Positions 22,176-31,590 of a stretch of DNA of 64,000 nucleotides are shown in pieces. The notes beneath the pieces were generated by a model. That model made no database searches, was not told the DNA's origin, and saw nothing but the letters and a program-made list of their open reading frames with translations. The stretch spans positions 744,001 through 808,000 of the forward strand of contig NZ_JAHKSI010000001.1 of NCBI RefSeq assembly GCF_019720915.1, given 5' to 3'. Positions within the stretch are counted from its first letter, which is position 1, and every line of letters begins with the position of its first letter. A program made the translations under genes and the position numbers. Origin of the DNA: Alkalihalobacillus sp. TS-13 (GTDB taxonomy: Bacteria; Bacillota; Bacilli; Bacillales; Fictibacillaceae).

Positions 22176-24592
22176 TTGCTGGGGTGATTGTCGATGTTCC
22201 AGCAATTGGTACGGACCGGGCGTTCGACTATCGGATCCCGGACGATCTGGAAAGTGCTGTGCAAATCGGCATACGTGTCGTTGTGCCTTTTGGACCCAGA
22301 AAACTGACAGGATTCGTAATCAATTTGAAGGAGGCATCTGAGCATAAAAGATTGAAGAAGATTGAAGATGTTGTCGACCCTTCTCCGGTTATTAATGAAG
22401 AATTGATTGAACTTGGAAAATGGATTGCAGATAACACTTTATGTTTTCTTCATTCTGCTTATCAGTCGATGTTGCCGGCGGCTATGAAAATGAACTACAC
22501 GAAGCGCATCTACAAGACGGAGGGAACTGATTTGGACCGGTTTCCGGAAAATATCCAGGAATCCCTCCAATCTGATAAAGGTCTGAGCTGGGATGAGGTA
22601 TTGAAGATGGGCTCAGAATATGTACGCAGTGTACAAACAGGTTTGAGTGATGGCCAACTTGATGTCCACTATGAAATACGATCAAAAGGAAACAAAAAGA
22701 AACAGAAGGTCATCAAAATCTCAAAAACGCCTGAAGAGTTAGCGGAAGCACGGGATGAGATTATAAAACGTGCGCCAAAACAAGCGGCTATTTTGACTTT
22801 TTTACTTGAATCGAAACACCAAGAAATGCTTACTCAAACGTTGATTGAGAAAACCAACAGCTCACGTGCGGCGGTGAAGGGGTTGATTGATAAGCAACTG
22901 CTTCTTGAATCGGATAAGGAATTGTACCGGGACCCTTACCAGGATCGTGAATTTGAAAAAACGATATCGTTACCGCTCACCAGTGAACAAAAGCAGACAA
23001 TCGAGCCTATTTTAGAGGATATCAATACTGAAACTCATGAAACGTTTCTCATTCATGGAGTAACAGGTAGCGGAAAGACGGAAATCTATCTGCAAGCAAT
23101 CGAACAAGTCCTCCATCTCGGAAGGGAGGCAATCATGCTTGTTCCGGAAATTTCATTGACACCGCAGATGGTACATCGATTCAAAAGTCGGTTTGGTTCA
23201 GAAGTAGCGGTATTGCATAGTGGTCTCTCAGTTGGAGAAAAGTATGATGAGTGGCGAAAAATACATCGTAATGAAGCACGTGTGGTCGTTGGAGCGCGTT
23301 CAGCAATCTTCGCACCATTTAAGAAACTTGGAATCATCATCATCGATGAAGAACACGAATCAAGCTATAAACAAGAAGAGAATCCCCGCTATCATGCAAG
23401 GGATATTGCGATCCAAAGAGGAAAATTCCATAAGTGTCCGGTAGTGCTTGGCAGTGCAACACCGACGTTGGAGTCTTATGCACGTGCGCAAAAAGGGGTA
23501 TACACGCTTTGCACCCTCAGCGAACGTGTGAATAATAGGGATATGCCGAAAGCTGAAATTGTCGATATGAGGGAAGAGTTGCGTTCAGGCAATCGATCCT
23601 TATTCTCAGAGACACTCTTTGAGCGTTTGAAAGACCGGAAAGAGAAAGGTCAACAAAGCGTTCTGCTTTTGAACAGACGCGGTTACTCCACCTTCATCAA
23701 TTGTCGGGATTGCGGTTATGTCGCACAATGTCCACATTGTGACATTTCCCTTACTTTCCATAAACGGTACAGCACGCTCAAGTGTCATTATTGTGGTTAT
23801 GAAGCACAGCAGCCCTCCAATTGCCCTGAATGCAACTCAGAACACATCCGTTTTTTCGGAACAGGAACACAGAAAGTCGAGGAAGAGCTTAACAGGCTGA
23901 TGCCAGAAGCGAAAGTGATCCGAATGGATGTTGATACCACTAGCCGCAAAGGGATGCATGAAAAACTATTGAATTCGTTTGCCGAGAAAAAAGCGGATAT
24001 TTTGTTAGGGACACAAATGATCGCAAAGGGATTGGATTTTCCGAACGTGACGCTCGTAGGTGTTCTAGCTGCAGATTCTATGCTCCACCTCCCAGATTTC
24101 CGTTCCTCTGAACGGACGTTCCAGCTATTAACTCAGGTAGGGGGAAGAGCAGGAAGACATGAACTTTCAGGTGAAGTGGTCATCCAGAGCTATACACCAG
24201 AACACTATAGTATCCAACTTGCCCAGCATCATGATTTTCTCACTTTTTATAATAAGGAAATGCAAATTCGGAAATTACACCAATACCCGCCTTTTTATTT
24301 CTTGTCCCTAATCACGATTTCACACGAAGAATTGATGTATGTCGTGGACATATGCGAAAAAATTGCAGGACGGTTGAAAGAATCCCTCAGTTCACAAGCC
24401 ATCGTCCTCGGACCAGTAGCATCACCGATTCCTCGTATGAAAGATAGATATCGCTACCAATGCGTGATAAAATACAAAAATGAACCGAATTTAAAAGAAA
24501 CATTGAATGAAATTCTGGTCCATTACCAGAAGAGGATGCAGAGGGATGGGTTGGTTATTGGCGTGGATATTCATCCTCAAACAATCATGTAA
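22172..24592 (+). CDS. priA: Primosomal protein N' (replication restart helicase PriA)
   Basis: 3'-5' DNA helicase that recognises stalled forks and reloads the replicative helicase through DnaD/DnaB/DnaI in Bacillus. 806 residues: N-terminal 3'-DNA-binding and winged-helix regions (about 1-250), helicase Walker A GVTGSGKTE, Walker B IIDEEHE, two zinc-binding clusters with CRDCGYVAQCPHC and CHYCGYE...CPEC, and the GGRAGR helicase motif VI. Intact. In most Bacilli def follows directly; here 818 bases of repeats come instead. Confidence 0.97.
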   Translation: MIAGVIVDVPAIGTDRAFDYRIPDDLESAVQIGIRVVVPFGPRKLTGFVINLKEASEHKRLKKIEDVVDPSPVINEELIELGKWIADNTLCFLHSAYQSMLPAAMKMNYTKRIYKTEGTDLDRFPENIQESLQSDKGLSWDEVLKMGSEYVRSVQTGLSDGQLDVHYEIRSKGNKKKQKVIKISKTPEELAEARDEIIKRAPKQAAILTFLLESKHQEMLTQTLIEKTNSSRAAVKGLIDKQLLLESDKELYRDPYQDREFEKTISLPLTSEQKQTIEPILEDINTETHETFLIHGVTGSGKTEIYLQAIEQVLHLGREAIMLVPEISLTPQMVHRFKSRFGSEVAVLHSGLSVGEKYDEWRKIHRNEARVVVGARSAIFAPFKKLGIIIIDEEHESSYKQEENPRYHARDIAIQRGKFHKCPVVLGSATPTLESYARAQKGVYTLCTLSERVNNRDMPKAEIVDMREELRSGNRSLFSETLFERLKDRKEKGQQSVLLLNRRGYSTFINCRDCGYVAQCPHCDISLTFHKRYSTLKCHYCGYEAQQPSNCPECNSEHIRFFGTGTQKVEEELNRLMPEAKVIRMDVDTTSRKGMHEKLLNSFAEKKADILLGTQMIAKGLDFPNVTLVGVLAADSMLHLPDFRSSERTFQLLTQVGGRAGRHELSGEVVIQSYTPEHYSIQLAQHHDFLTFYNKEMQIRKLHQYPPFYFLSLITISHEELMYVVDICEKIAGRLKESLSSQAIVLGPVASPIPRMKDRYRYQCVIKYKNEPNLKETLNEILVHYQKRMQRDGLVIGVDIHPQTIM

Positions 24593-24595
24593 TAA

Positions 24596-24743
24596 GAGGA
24601 TAGTTCAAAATTCCGGGAAACAGTTCTGTCGTACTTCTTCGTTACGTTGCTACTCAGATCCTCACGTATAAAAAATACGCTCCGGTCTTCGTAGCTTCCG
24701 TGCCTCGAATTTCTCGGCTCTGTTTGTCCTCATTTTGAACTTG
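24596..24743. repeat. Family C repeat, palindromic-ended (copy C1)
   Basis: About 148 bp beginning GAGGATAGTTCAAAATTCCGGGAAACAG, with TTCGTTACG, CTCACGTAT-(A)n-ATACGCTCCGG and CGTGCCTCGAATTTCTCGG in the middle and ending TGTTTGTCCTCATTTTGAACT. AGTTCAAAAT and ATTTTGAACT at the two ends are perfect inverted repeats; TACG/CGTA internal hairpins are also visible. It starts 4 bases after the priA stop codon. Confidence 0.8.
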
Positions 24744-24842
24744 GGACGTGATAGTACTGCCGTTGTCATAGGACGTGAGATTTTAGGCAGTGATCGTAAC
24801 TCGGTTTTACTGGGCGTTAAAACCTTCATGCCTGGTTTTTTT

Positions 24843-25368
24843 AACGAAATTCACGACACTCCTACGTAATCCGCATTCTGGGCGAGACCAAGCAATAATG
24901 TTTTCAGTTAACGGACACCAGAGCCGTTATTTATGAACTAAATCGGTGTTTCTGAATTTTACCGGACACCAGAGCCGTTATTTTTAAAAAAGTAGCTGAT
25001 TTTCTATGATATTCGTAAAATAAGGTCCCTGTTGTCCGCTAAGTTAGTAAAATACAATTATTTTGGTCAAATAAGGTCTCCTGTGTCCGTTAACAGGTAA
25101 ATGCAACTCGGTTTCAAGCAGGATGAAGTGAGGAGGCTGGAGGAAGTGGATTATTGCATGGAAGTGATGTCCAGCTCAGCAACCAGTCATTTGGATCACT
25201 TCAAACTTCCTGCGGCGGTCGACACATTGATTGACATCCTTATGAGTGAGGCCACGTAGAACCAAGTCTTTGTTTGGTTCGAGTCTCCGTCAGTTTTCCA
25301 GAGATCTACGTGAATTAATCGGTTCGATTCCGCTTTTCATTCGCCCGCGGTAAGGGAGTGAATTTTGA
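24843..25368. repeat. Composite family A repeat carrying inserts D and B with F (copy A5)
   Basis: Left arm ACGAAATTCACGACACTCCTACG, GGGCGAGACCAAGC, then insert D (24907-25094), then AAGTGAGGAGGCTGGAGG. Insert B follows (about 25145-25343), itself enlarged by insert F (about 25218-25287, TCGACACATTGATTGACATC ... GTTTGGTTCGAG), and then the right arm CCGCGGTAAGGGAGTGAATTTT. This is the most deeply nested copy. With C1 it fills the 818-base gap between priA and fmt. Confidence 0.8.
24907..25094. repeat. Family D four-unit repeat (copy D1, inside A5)
   Basis: Four related 26-base units of the type GTTAACGGACACCAGAGCCGTTATTT: two in direct orientation (from 24907 and about 24961), then two inverted (AAATAAGGTC...GTCCG forms ending about 25050 and 25094). 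Unit 1 can pair with unit 4 and unit 2 with unit 3, giving two nested stems. The element begins GTTAAC and ends GTTAAC. Confidence 0.8.
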
Positions 25369-25410
25369 AGAATTTTTTAAAATAATGGACTTATTAAGAT
25401 AGGTGATTAT

Positions 25411-26340
25411 ATGAAAATCGTGTTTATGGGAACTCCGGATTTTTCAGTTCCGGTTTTACAAAGACTCATCCGTGATGGTTATGAAGTAGTGGCTGTCGTT
25501 ACTCAGCCAGATAAGCCGGTCGGCCGGAAGAAAGTGATTACACCCCCACCCGTGAAACAGGAGGCGTTACGGCATGAAATCCCTGTTTTACAACCTAAAA
25601 AGGTGAGGACGGAATATGAAGAAATCTTGAAGTATAAGCCAGATCTGATCGTCACAGCAGCCTATGGACAGATTTTACCTGGCGAACTGTTGGATTATCC
25701 TGAACTCGGCTGTATAAACGTTCATGCCTCTTTACTTCCTGAATACCGTGGAGGGGCACCCATCCATAAAGCAATCATCGATGGGAAGAAAGAAACCGGC
25801 GTAACGATCATGTATATGGTAGAAAAACTGGATGCGGGAGATATGCTTAGTCAAGTAACGATCGAAATCGAAGAGGATGACAATGTTGGTAGCTTACATG
25901 ATAAGTTGAGCGAGGCAGGGGCAGAATTGCTTGGGGATACGATTCCAATGCTGGTGAATGATGAGTTGCAGCGGATCCCGCAAGACGAATCTAACGTCAC
26001 GTATGCTCCTAATATTTCTAGAGAAATGGAAAAAATTGATTGGACAGCAGACGGTGAAGACATCTATAACCAGATTAGAGGATTGAACCCATGGCCTGTC
26101 GCTTATACATCGCTAGAAGGTAAGAATGTGAAAGTCTGGTGGGGAACAAAAGAACCGGTTGAACATAAAGGTGATCCGGGGCAAATTCTAGCTTTAAATA
26201 ACAAAGGAATCCTGGTAGCGACAGGGGATAAGACAGCGATAAGGATAACAGAGCTGCAGCCGGCAGGGAAGAAACGTTTGGAAGCTACTCAATACCTTGC
26301 GGGTGCACAACTGACTACAGAAATGAAATTCGGTGAATAA
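25411..26340 (+). CDS. fmt: Methionyl-tRNA formyltransferase
   Basis: Formylates Met on initiator tRNA using 10-formyl-tetrahydrofolate. 309 residues with FMGTPDFSV at the start, the active-site [14 protein letters not shown] (Asn-His-Asp type centre) and a C-terminal OB-like tRNA-binding domain. It has its own weak ribosome site (AGGTGAT) just after the repeat cluster. The partner deformylase gene def, which sits upstream in B. subtilis, is absent here. It is 2 bases from rsmB. Confidence 0.96.
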   Translation: MKIVFMGTPDFSVPVLQRLIRDGYEVVAVVTQPDKPVGRKKVITPPPVKQEALRHEIPVLQPKKVRTEYEEILKYKPDLIVTAAYGQILPGELLDYPELGCINVHASLLPEYRGGAPIHKAIIDGKKETGVTIMYMVEKLDAGDMLSQVTIEIEEDDNVGSLHDKLSEAGAELLGDTIPMLVNDELQRIPQDESNVTYAPNISREMEKIDWTADGEDIYNQIRGLNPWPVAYTSLEGKNVKVWWGTKEPVEHKGDPGQILALNNKGILVATGDKTAIRITELQPAGKKRLEATQYLAGAQLTTEMKFGE

Positions 26341-26342
26341 GT

Positions 26343-27713
26343 ATGAAGAATGTACGAGAAGTTGCTACAGAGCTGTTATTGAAAATTGACCGCTCACAAG
26401 CATATAGCAACCTTTTATTGAATCAGGCAATCCAAAAAAACAACCTTTCAGGGAAAGATGCAGGTCTTTTGACTGAAATCGTTTATGGGACGGTCCAAAG
26501 GAAAAACACATTGGATCATTACTTGAAATCGTTCATAAAAAAACCATTGGATAAACTCGAAGACTGGGTTCTGGTACTTTTACGGCTGTCCGTCTATCAA
26601 ATGGTCTACCTGGATCGGGTCCCAGACCACGCAATCATCAATGAAGCAGTTGTGATTGCAAAAAAGAAGGGGCACAAAGGTATTTCCGGATTCGTCAATG
26701 GCGTGCTTCGGAATATCCAACGAAAAGGGGTCCCTGGTGTTGCATCAATTGAAGATGAGAGGTTACAATTAGCCATTGAGTGCAGTCATCCAGAATGGTT
26801 GGTTGCTCGCTGGGGCGACCAGCTTGGAGACGAACGCACGAAAGATATGTGTACGATTAACAACACCCCGCCTTCAGTTACAGCCAGGGTGAACCGTTTG
26901 AAGATGTCCGCTGAAGAAGCTGTTAGGCGCTTGGAAGAGCAGTCTGTGGAAGCGGAACCAAGCAAATTCGTGCCAGATGGAATCAAGATTTTATCAGGTA
27001 ATCTTCCTAAATCAGAACTTTACGGTTCAGGTTGTCTAACAATTCAAGATGAAAGCTCGATGCTAGTCGGTTATGCACTTGACCCACAACCAGGTGAACG
27101 TGTATTGGATGCCTGTGCCGCACCTGGTGGGAAAACAACTCATCTTAGCGAAAGAATGGAAGATAAGGGAGAGATCACAGCGATCGATCTGCATGATCAT
27201 AAAGTAAAGCTTATAGAAGAGCAGGTGGATCGGCTTGGATTGACGAATATTGAAACGATTGCGATGGATACTAGGAAAGCAGCGAAATTATTCAAGGAAG
27301 AAACATTTGATCGTGTTCTTCTTGATGCCCCTTGTACTGGTTTTGGGGTGATCCGGAGAAAACCGGATATCAAATGGGCGAAACAACCAGAAGATATCGA
27401 ACGGATTCAAAAGGTTCAATCTGAATTATTGGAAGCAGTCGCTCGTGTTGTTAAGGTTGGTGGATTATTAGTGTACAGTACGTGTACAATAGAAGCAGAA
27501 GAGAACGGCAACCAGGTTGATCGATTCTTAGATCGCCATCCTGAATTTGAATGGGATGTCTCTTTATCTAAGAGGCTGCCGGAATCCGTACAACCATACG
27601 TATCAGATTTGAAGGGTGAGGTCCAGATCCTTCCTCAAAATTTCAACAGTGACGGATTTTATATTGCATGTTTAAGAAAAACTTCTAGAAAAGGCGGTGA
27701 TGGAACATGTTAA
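26343..27713 (+). CDS. rsmB: 16S rRNA (cytosine-967-C5)-methyltransferase
   Basis: 456-residue RsmB (Sun/Fmu). The N-terminal NusB-like domain (about 1-140) is followed by a SAM-dependent methyltransferase with [12 protein letters not shown]. The two catalytic cysteines lie in DAPCTGFG and STCTIE, typical of m5C RNA enzymes. It overlaps rlmN by 7 bases. Confidence 0.96.
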   Translation: MKNVREVATELLLKIDRSQAYSNLLLNQAIQKNNLSGKDAGLLTEIVYGTVQRKNTLDHYLKSFIKKPLDKLEDWVLVLLRLSVYQMVYLDRVPDHAIINEAVVIAKKKGHKGISGFVNGVLRNIQRKGVPGVASIEDERLQLAIECSHPEWLVARWGDQLGDERTKDMCTINNTPPSVTARVNRLKMSAEEAVRRLEEQSVEAEPSKFVPDGIKILSGNLPKSELYGSGCLTIQDESSMLVGYALDPQPGERVLDACAAPGGKTTHLSERMEDKGEITAIDLHDHKVKLIEEQVDRLGLTNIETIAMDTRKAAKLFKEETFDRVLLDAPCTGFGVIRRKPDIKWAKQPEDIERIQKVQSELLEAVARVVKVGGLLVYSTCTIEAEENGNQVDRFLDRHPEFEWDVSLSKRLPESVQPYVSDLKGEVQILPQNFNSDGFYIACLRKTSRKGGDGTC

Positions 27714-28792
27714 AACCGTTGACGGAAAAACAGACCAATCCAAACGTAGGCGCATCGATATTTTCATTAAAGTATGAGGACCTTTTAGATTGGTTGAAAC
27801 AAGCAGGTGAACCATCGTTTCGTGCCAAACAGATTTATGAATGGCTGTATAGGAAACGAGTGACATCATTTGATGAGATGACGAACCTTTCAAAGGACCT
27901 TCGTGAAAAGCTGAATGACGCATTTGTTATCACACCTTTAAAACAGGTGGTCCGGCAAGAATCCAAAGATGGGACGATCAAGTTTCTTTTTGAACTTGAA
28001 GATGGCTATTCGATTGAAACGGTGTTGATGAGACATGAGTATGGAAACAGTGTTTGTGTCACGACACAAGTTGGGTGCCGATTAGGTTGTACATTCTGCG
28101 CTTCTACACTGGGCGGTCTGAAACGCAACCTGAAGGCAGGCGAAATCGTTGCACAAGTATTAGAGGTACAGCGTGCTATGGATGAAACAGATGAACGAGT
28201 CAGTTCAGTAGTGATCATGGGGATTGGAGAACCTTTCGATAACTATGAAGATTTGATTTCGTTCCTTAGAATCATCAATCATGATGAAGGATTGAACATC
28301 GGAGCACGGCATATCACGGTTTCTACAAGTGGGGTTGTACCAAAGATCTATGAGTTTGCAGATGAAGGAATGCAGATCAATTTTGCGATCTCTCTGCATG
28401 CGCCAACTACTGAAATCCGAAGCAGGCTCATGCCAGTTAACCGTATGTATCCACTTGAGGATCTGATGGACTCGATCCGATATTATATCCGGAAGACTGG
28501 CCGTCGTGTCACATTTGAATACGGCTTGTTCGGTGGAGTGAATGATCAGGTTGAGCATGCTGAACTTTTGGCTGATCTGATCAAAGATATAAAGTGTCAT
28601 GTTAACTTAATTCCTGTAAACTATGTACCAGAGAGAGATTACGTCCGTACACCTAAAAACCAAATTTTTAAATTTGAGAGTACGTTAAAAGAACGCGGTG
28701 TGAATGTTACCATTCGTCGAGAGCAGGGTCATGATATCGATGCTGCTTGCGGTCAATTACGTGCGAAGGAGCGTAAGGACGAAACGAGGTGA
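27707..28792 (+). CDS. rlmN: Dual-specificity 23S rRNA / tRNA adenine-C2 methyltransferase RlmN
   Basis: Radical-SAM enzyme that makes m2A2503 in 23S rRNA and m2A37 in tRNAs. The iron-sulfur motif CxxxCxxC is in [12 protein letters not shown]. The resolving cysteine near the C-terminus is in [10 protein letters not shown] and its partner is in the GNSVCVT region. 361 residues, full length. The start ATG at 27707 lies within the end of rsmB behind GGCGGTGATGG. Confidence 0.96.
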   Translation: MLKPLTEKQTNPNVGASIFSLKYEDLLDWLKQAGEPSFRAKQIYEWLYRKRVTSFDEMTNLSKDLREKLNDAFVITPLKQVVRQESKDGTIKFLFELEDGYSIETVLMRHEYGNSVCVTTQVGCRLGCTFCASTLGGLKRNLKAGEIVAQVLEVQRAMDETDERVSSVVIMGIGEPFDNYEDLISFLRIINHDEGLNIGARHITVSTSGVVPKIYEFADEGMQINFAISLHAPTTEIRSRLMPVNRMYPLEDLMDSIRYYIRKTGRRVTFEYGLFGGVNDQVEHAELLADLIKDIKCHVNLIPVNYVPERDYVRTPKNQIFKFESTLKERGVNVTIRREQGHDIDAACGQLRAKERKDETR

Positions 28793-28798
28793 AGAAGG

Positions 28799-29554
28799 TT
28801 GTTGAAGGCATCTTTTCAAACTGACCAAGGTAAAGTACGATCCCATAATGAAGACAGCGGGGCAGTAATCCAGATTTCTGCCTCGGATGTTTTCGCTGTC
28901 GTTGCAGATGGAATGGGAGGGCATAACGCCGGGGATGTCGCCAGCCAAATGGCTGTCGATTATATTAGGGAACATCTTGATACATACATAAAAGAAAAGA
29001 TTGAAACTCCAAATGTAATTCAATCTTTAATTGAGGATGCGAATACCAGTATTTATACGTATGCAAATGAACATCCAGAGTGCCATGGTATGGGGACCAC
29101 AGTGGTCCTGCTCAGAGCTACAGAGAATGAAGTTTCATTAGGGCATGTAGGGGATAGCCGTTGTTATCATATCCACGATCAGACGATCAGCATGTTGACT
29201 GATGATCATACACTTGTCAACGAACTGGTGAAGTCAGGTCAAATTACATCTGAAGAAGCGGAGTATCATCCTCGAAAGCATGTTGTCATGAGATCTGTCG
29301 GGACCGATGCAAAGGTAAGGATCGATAACCTGAACTATTCTTGGGGGCAAGGTGATTATCTACTTATATGTTCAGATGGACTTTCAAACAAGGTTCCAGC
29401 AAACATGATGTTAGAAGTCGTTACAGGGGATGGGTCTCTTGAAGACAAAGTGAACCAACTCATCAAAATGGCGAATGATGCTGGGGGGGAAGATAACATT
29501 ACCCTTATCTTATTGTATAACGATGTTAGTCCCGAAGCAGGTGCATCCACATGA
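28799..29554 (+). CDS. prpC: PP2C-type protein phosphatase PrpC
   Basis: Metal-dependent Ser/Thr phosphatase that removes phosphates placed by PrkC. PP2C motifs in order: RSHNEDS, ADGMGGHNAG (metal-binding Asp/Gly), GTTVVLL, GHVGDSR, LTDDHTLV and the C-terminal GGEDNITLIL. 251 residues, cytoplasmic. TTG at 28799 is chosen because it gives the family's N-terminus (LKASFQTDQGK) and follows GAAGAAGG. The stop overlaps the prkC start by 4 bases. Confidence 0.95.
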   Translation: MLKASFQTDQGKVRSHNEDSGAVIQISASDVFAVVADGMGGHNAGDVASQMAVDYIREHLDTYIKEKIETPNVIQSLIEDANTSIYTYANEHPECHGMGTTVVLLRATENEVSLGHVGDSRCYHIHDQTISMLTDDHTLVNELVKSGQITSEEAEYHPRKHVVMRSVGTDAKVRIDNLNYSWGQGDYLLICSDGLSNKVPANMMLEVVTGDGSLEDKVNQLIKMANDAGGEDNITLILLYNDVSPEAGAST

Positions 29555-31581
29555 TTGGCAGACGTATCAGTGATCGATACAGGATTCTTGAGGTCATTGG
29601 TGATGGTGGGATGGCGGTTGTCTATAAAGCAGAAGATCTAATTCTTGATCGGATCGTCGCAGTGAAAGTGCTGCGTTCAGAATACTCTACAGATGAGGAT
29701 TTCATTAGGCGTTTTCGACGTGAAGCCGAGTCAGCGACGAGTCTCAACCACCCGAATGTCGTCAATATTGTCGATGTCGGTGAAGAAGAGCAAATCTACT
29801 TTATCGTGATGGAGTATGTACAAGGAAAAACATTGAAACAGATTATCCGTGAACAAGGACCGCTATCACCAGAACGTTCAGTTGAGATCATGAAACAGAT
29901 TTCTTCTGCGATCGCCCATGCCCACGAGCATCATATTGTTCACCGTGATATCAAACCACATAATATTTTAATAGATGAGGATGGAAATGCTAAAGTAACA
30001 GATTTCGGTATCGCATTAGCTGCAACTTCTGCTACGATCACGCATACCAATTCTGTACTTGGCAGTGTACATTATTTTTCGCCAGAACAAGCAAGAGGCG
30101 GGATTGCAAATAATAAATCTGATATCTACTCTATGGGTGTCGTACTCTATGAAATGGTGACTGGCAGACTACCTTTTTCAGGTGAGTCAGCTGTTTCGGT
30201 AGCCTTGAAACATCTTCAGGAGCAGTTTCCGGAACCGAAGTTTATCAATCCCGACATCCCACAGAGTGTCGAGAATATCATATTGAAGGCAATGGCCAAG
30301 GATCCAAATGAACGATTTGATAATGTTCAGGCAATGGAAGAAGATTTGAATACAGCGCTTGATCCTGAGCGTCTCAATGAACCGAAACATTCGATCGATG
30401 AAGATGAAGAGGCTACGAAAGTCCTTACGCCGATCGGGAATATGACGGAACAAATGAAAACGGCTCCAGTCCCACCTGTCAATAATACGGAAAAAGAGAA
30501 ATCTAATCCGAATAAAGGCAAGAAAAAGAAGAAAAAGAAAAATTGGATTGCAATCATTTTAATGATTTTTCTTCTATTAGGTATTGCAGGTGTTGCAGCA
30601 GTAACCTTGTGGCCAGAAATTTTCCAAACGAAAGAGGTTCCTGTCCCAGACGTCATCAATCAGCCGTATACGGAGGCTTATGAGAAAATCAAGGATGCAG
30701 GACTGAATCCGGAAAAAGAGGAACAGCCAAGTGCTGAAGTGGAAGAGGGGAATGTCATCCGACAAACCCCTGCACCAGGATCTGCTGTAAAAGAAAATGC
30801 GACAGTAAAACTGTATGTTAGTACCGGTCCTGAAAAGTTTGAAGTAGAGAACTATGTCGGTCAAGAAGAAGATGATGTTAAGCGGACGAATGTGGAAGAT
30901 TATTTCAAACGCGTCGATTATCCATCAAGAAGCAGTGAAGATGTGCCTGTAGGGCAAATCATTGAACAATTTCCTGAAGCGGGGGAAATGGTCGTCCCCG
31001 GCCAAGAAGTGTTGATATTATATGTCAGCAGCGGGCCACCGTCTTTTGAACTTGCTGATCTTACAGGGAAATCACTTGCAGAAGCCAAAACGTATGCTGA
31101 TGAAAACGGAATTACCTTAAAAGAGGCTGACGAGCGAGAGTATTCAGAGGATATCAATGAGGGGAATATCATCAGGACAGACCCGAGCCCCGGTGAAGCC
31201 GTCCGGGCTGGGGATGAAATTACTGTAACCGTCTCAAAAGGTCTACCAGAGCCAGTGACGATCAAAGATATGGTTGAAATCGAATTCGATGATGATGGCG
31301 GAAGCGGGGATGACCCAGGAAACGGTAACGACCCAGGAAACGGTAACGGAAAAGGCAAGGGAAAAAAGAATGAACCGAAACATGTCCGTATCGTGACGAA
31401 TGACGCAAACGGTGAGAAAACCATTGTTGATAAAGAAATCTCTGAAACAGAACAGTTTGAAATTCCTCTTACTGTGGAGTATAACGGTGAAGGTAGTTAC
31501 AAAGTCTATGTAGATGATGAAGACTATTATAGTGACTCATATACCTATGAAGAAGCAAAAAACTTTCAGAATGGAGAGTAG
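29551..31581 (+). CDS. prkC: PASTA-domain Ser/Thr protein kinase PrkC
   Basis: Membrane kinase that senses muropeptides and in Bacillus signals spore germination and stationary-phase physiology. Residues 1-265 are a Hanks-type kinase with Lys39, HRDIKPHN (catalytic Asp133) and DFG at 151-153. A run of lysines and one membrane helix (about 332-354) lead to three extracellular PASTA repeats (about 358-560), each with a VPDV- or GQ-type start. After these comes a Gly/Asn/Asp/Lys-rich linker from a short DNA repeat (about 31303-31362) and a C-terminal extension of about 75 residues. Overlaps prpC; followed with no gap by rsgA. Confidence 0.96.
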   Translation: MIGRRISDRYRILEVIGDGGMAVVYKAEDLILDRIVAVKVLRSEYSTDEDFIRRFRREAESATSLNHPNVVNIVDVGEEEQIYFIVMEYVQGKTLKQIIREQGPLSPERSVEIMKQISSAIAHAHEHHIVHRDIKPHNILIDEDGNAKVTDFGIALAATSATITHTNSVLGSVHYFSPEQARGGIANNKSDIYSMGVVLYEMVTGRLPFSGESAVSVALKHLQEQFPEPKFINPDIPQSVENIILKAMAKDPNERFDNVQAMEEDLNTALDPERLNEPKHSIDEDEEATKVLTPIGNMTEQMKTAPVPPVNNTEKEKSNPNKGKKKKKKKNWIAIILMIFLLLGIAGVAAVTLWPEIFQTKEVPVPDVINQPYTEAYEKIKDAGLNPEKEEQPSAEVEEGNVIRQTPAPGSAVKENATVKLYVSTGPEKFEVENYVGQEEDDVKRTNVEDYFKRVDYPSRSSEDVPVGQIIEQFPEAGEMVVPGQEVLILYVSSGPPSFELADLTGKSLAEAKTYADENGITLKEADEREYSEDINEGNIIRTDPSPGEAVRAGDEITVTVSKGLPEPVTIKDMVEIEFDDDGGSGDDPGNGNDPGNGNGKGKGKKNEPKHVRIVTNDANGEKTIVDKEISETEQFEIPLTVEYNGEGSYKVYVDDEDYYSDSYTYEEAKNFQNGE

Positions 31582-31590
31582 ATGGACTGC

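Noticed and set aside
24907-25094. Possible CRISPR-like array because of four spaced repeats
   Set aside because: Units alternate orientation (two direct, two inverted), spacers are A/T-rich and similar between copies, and there are no cas genes.
30918-31424. 168-codon minus-strand frame inside prkC, rich in Pro/Ser/Phe
   Set aside because: Complement of the Gly/Asp/Lys-rich linker and PASTA repeats; composition artefact.
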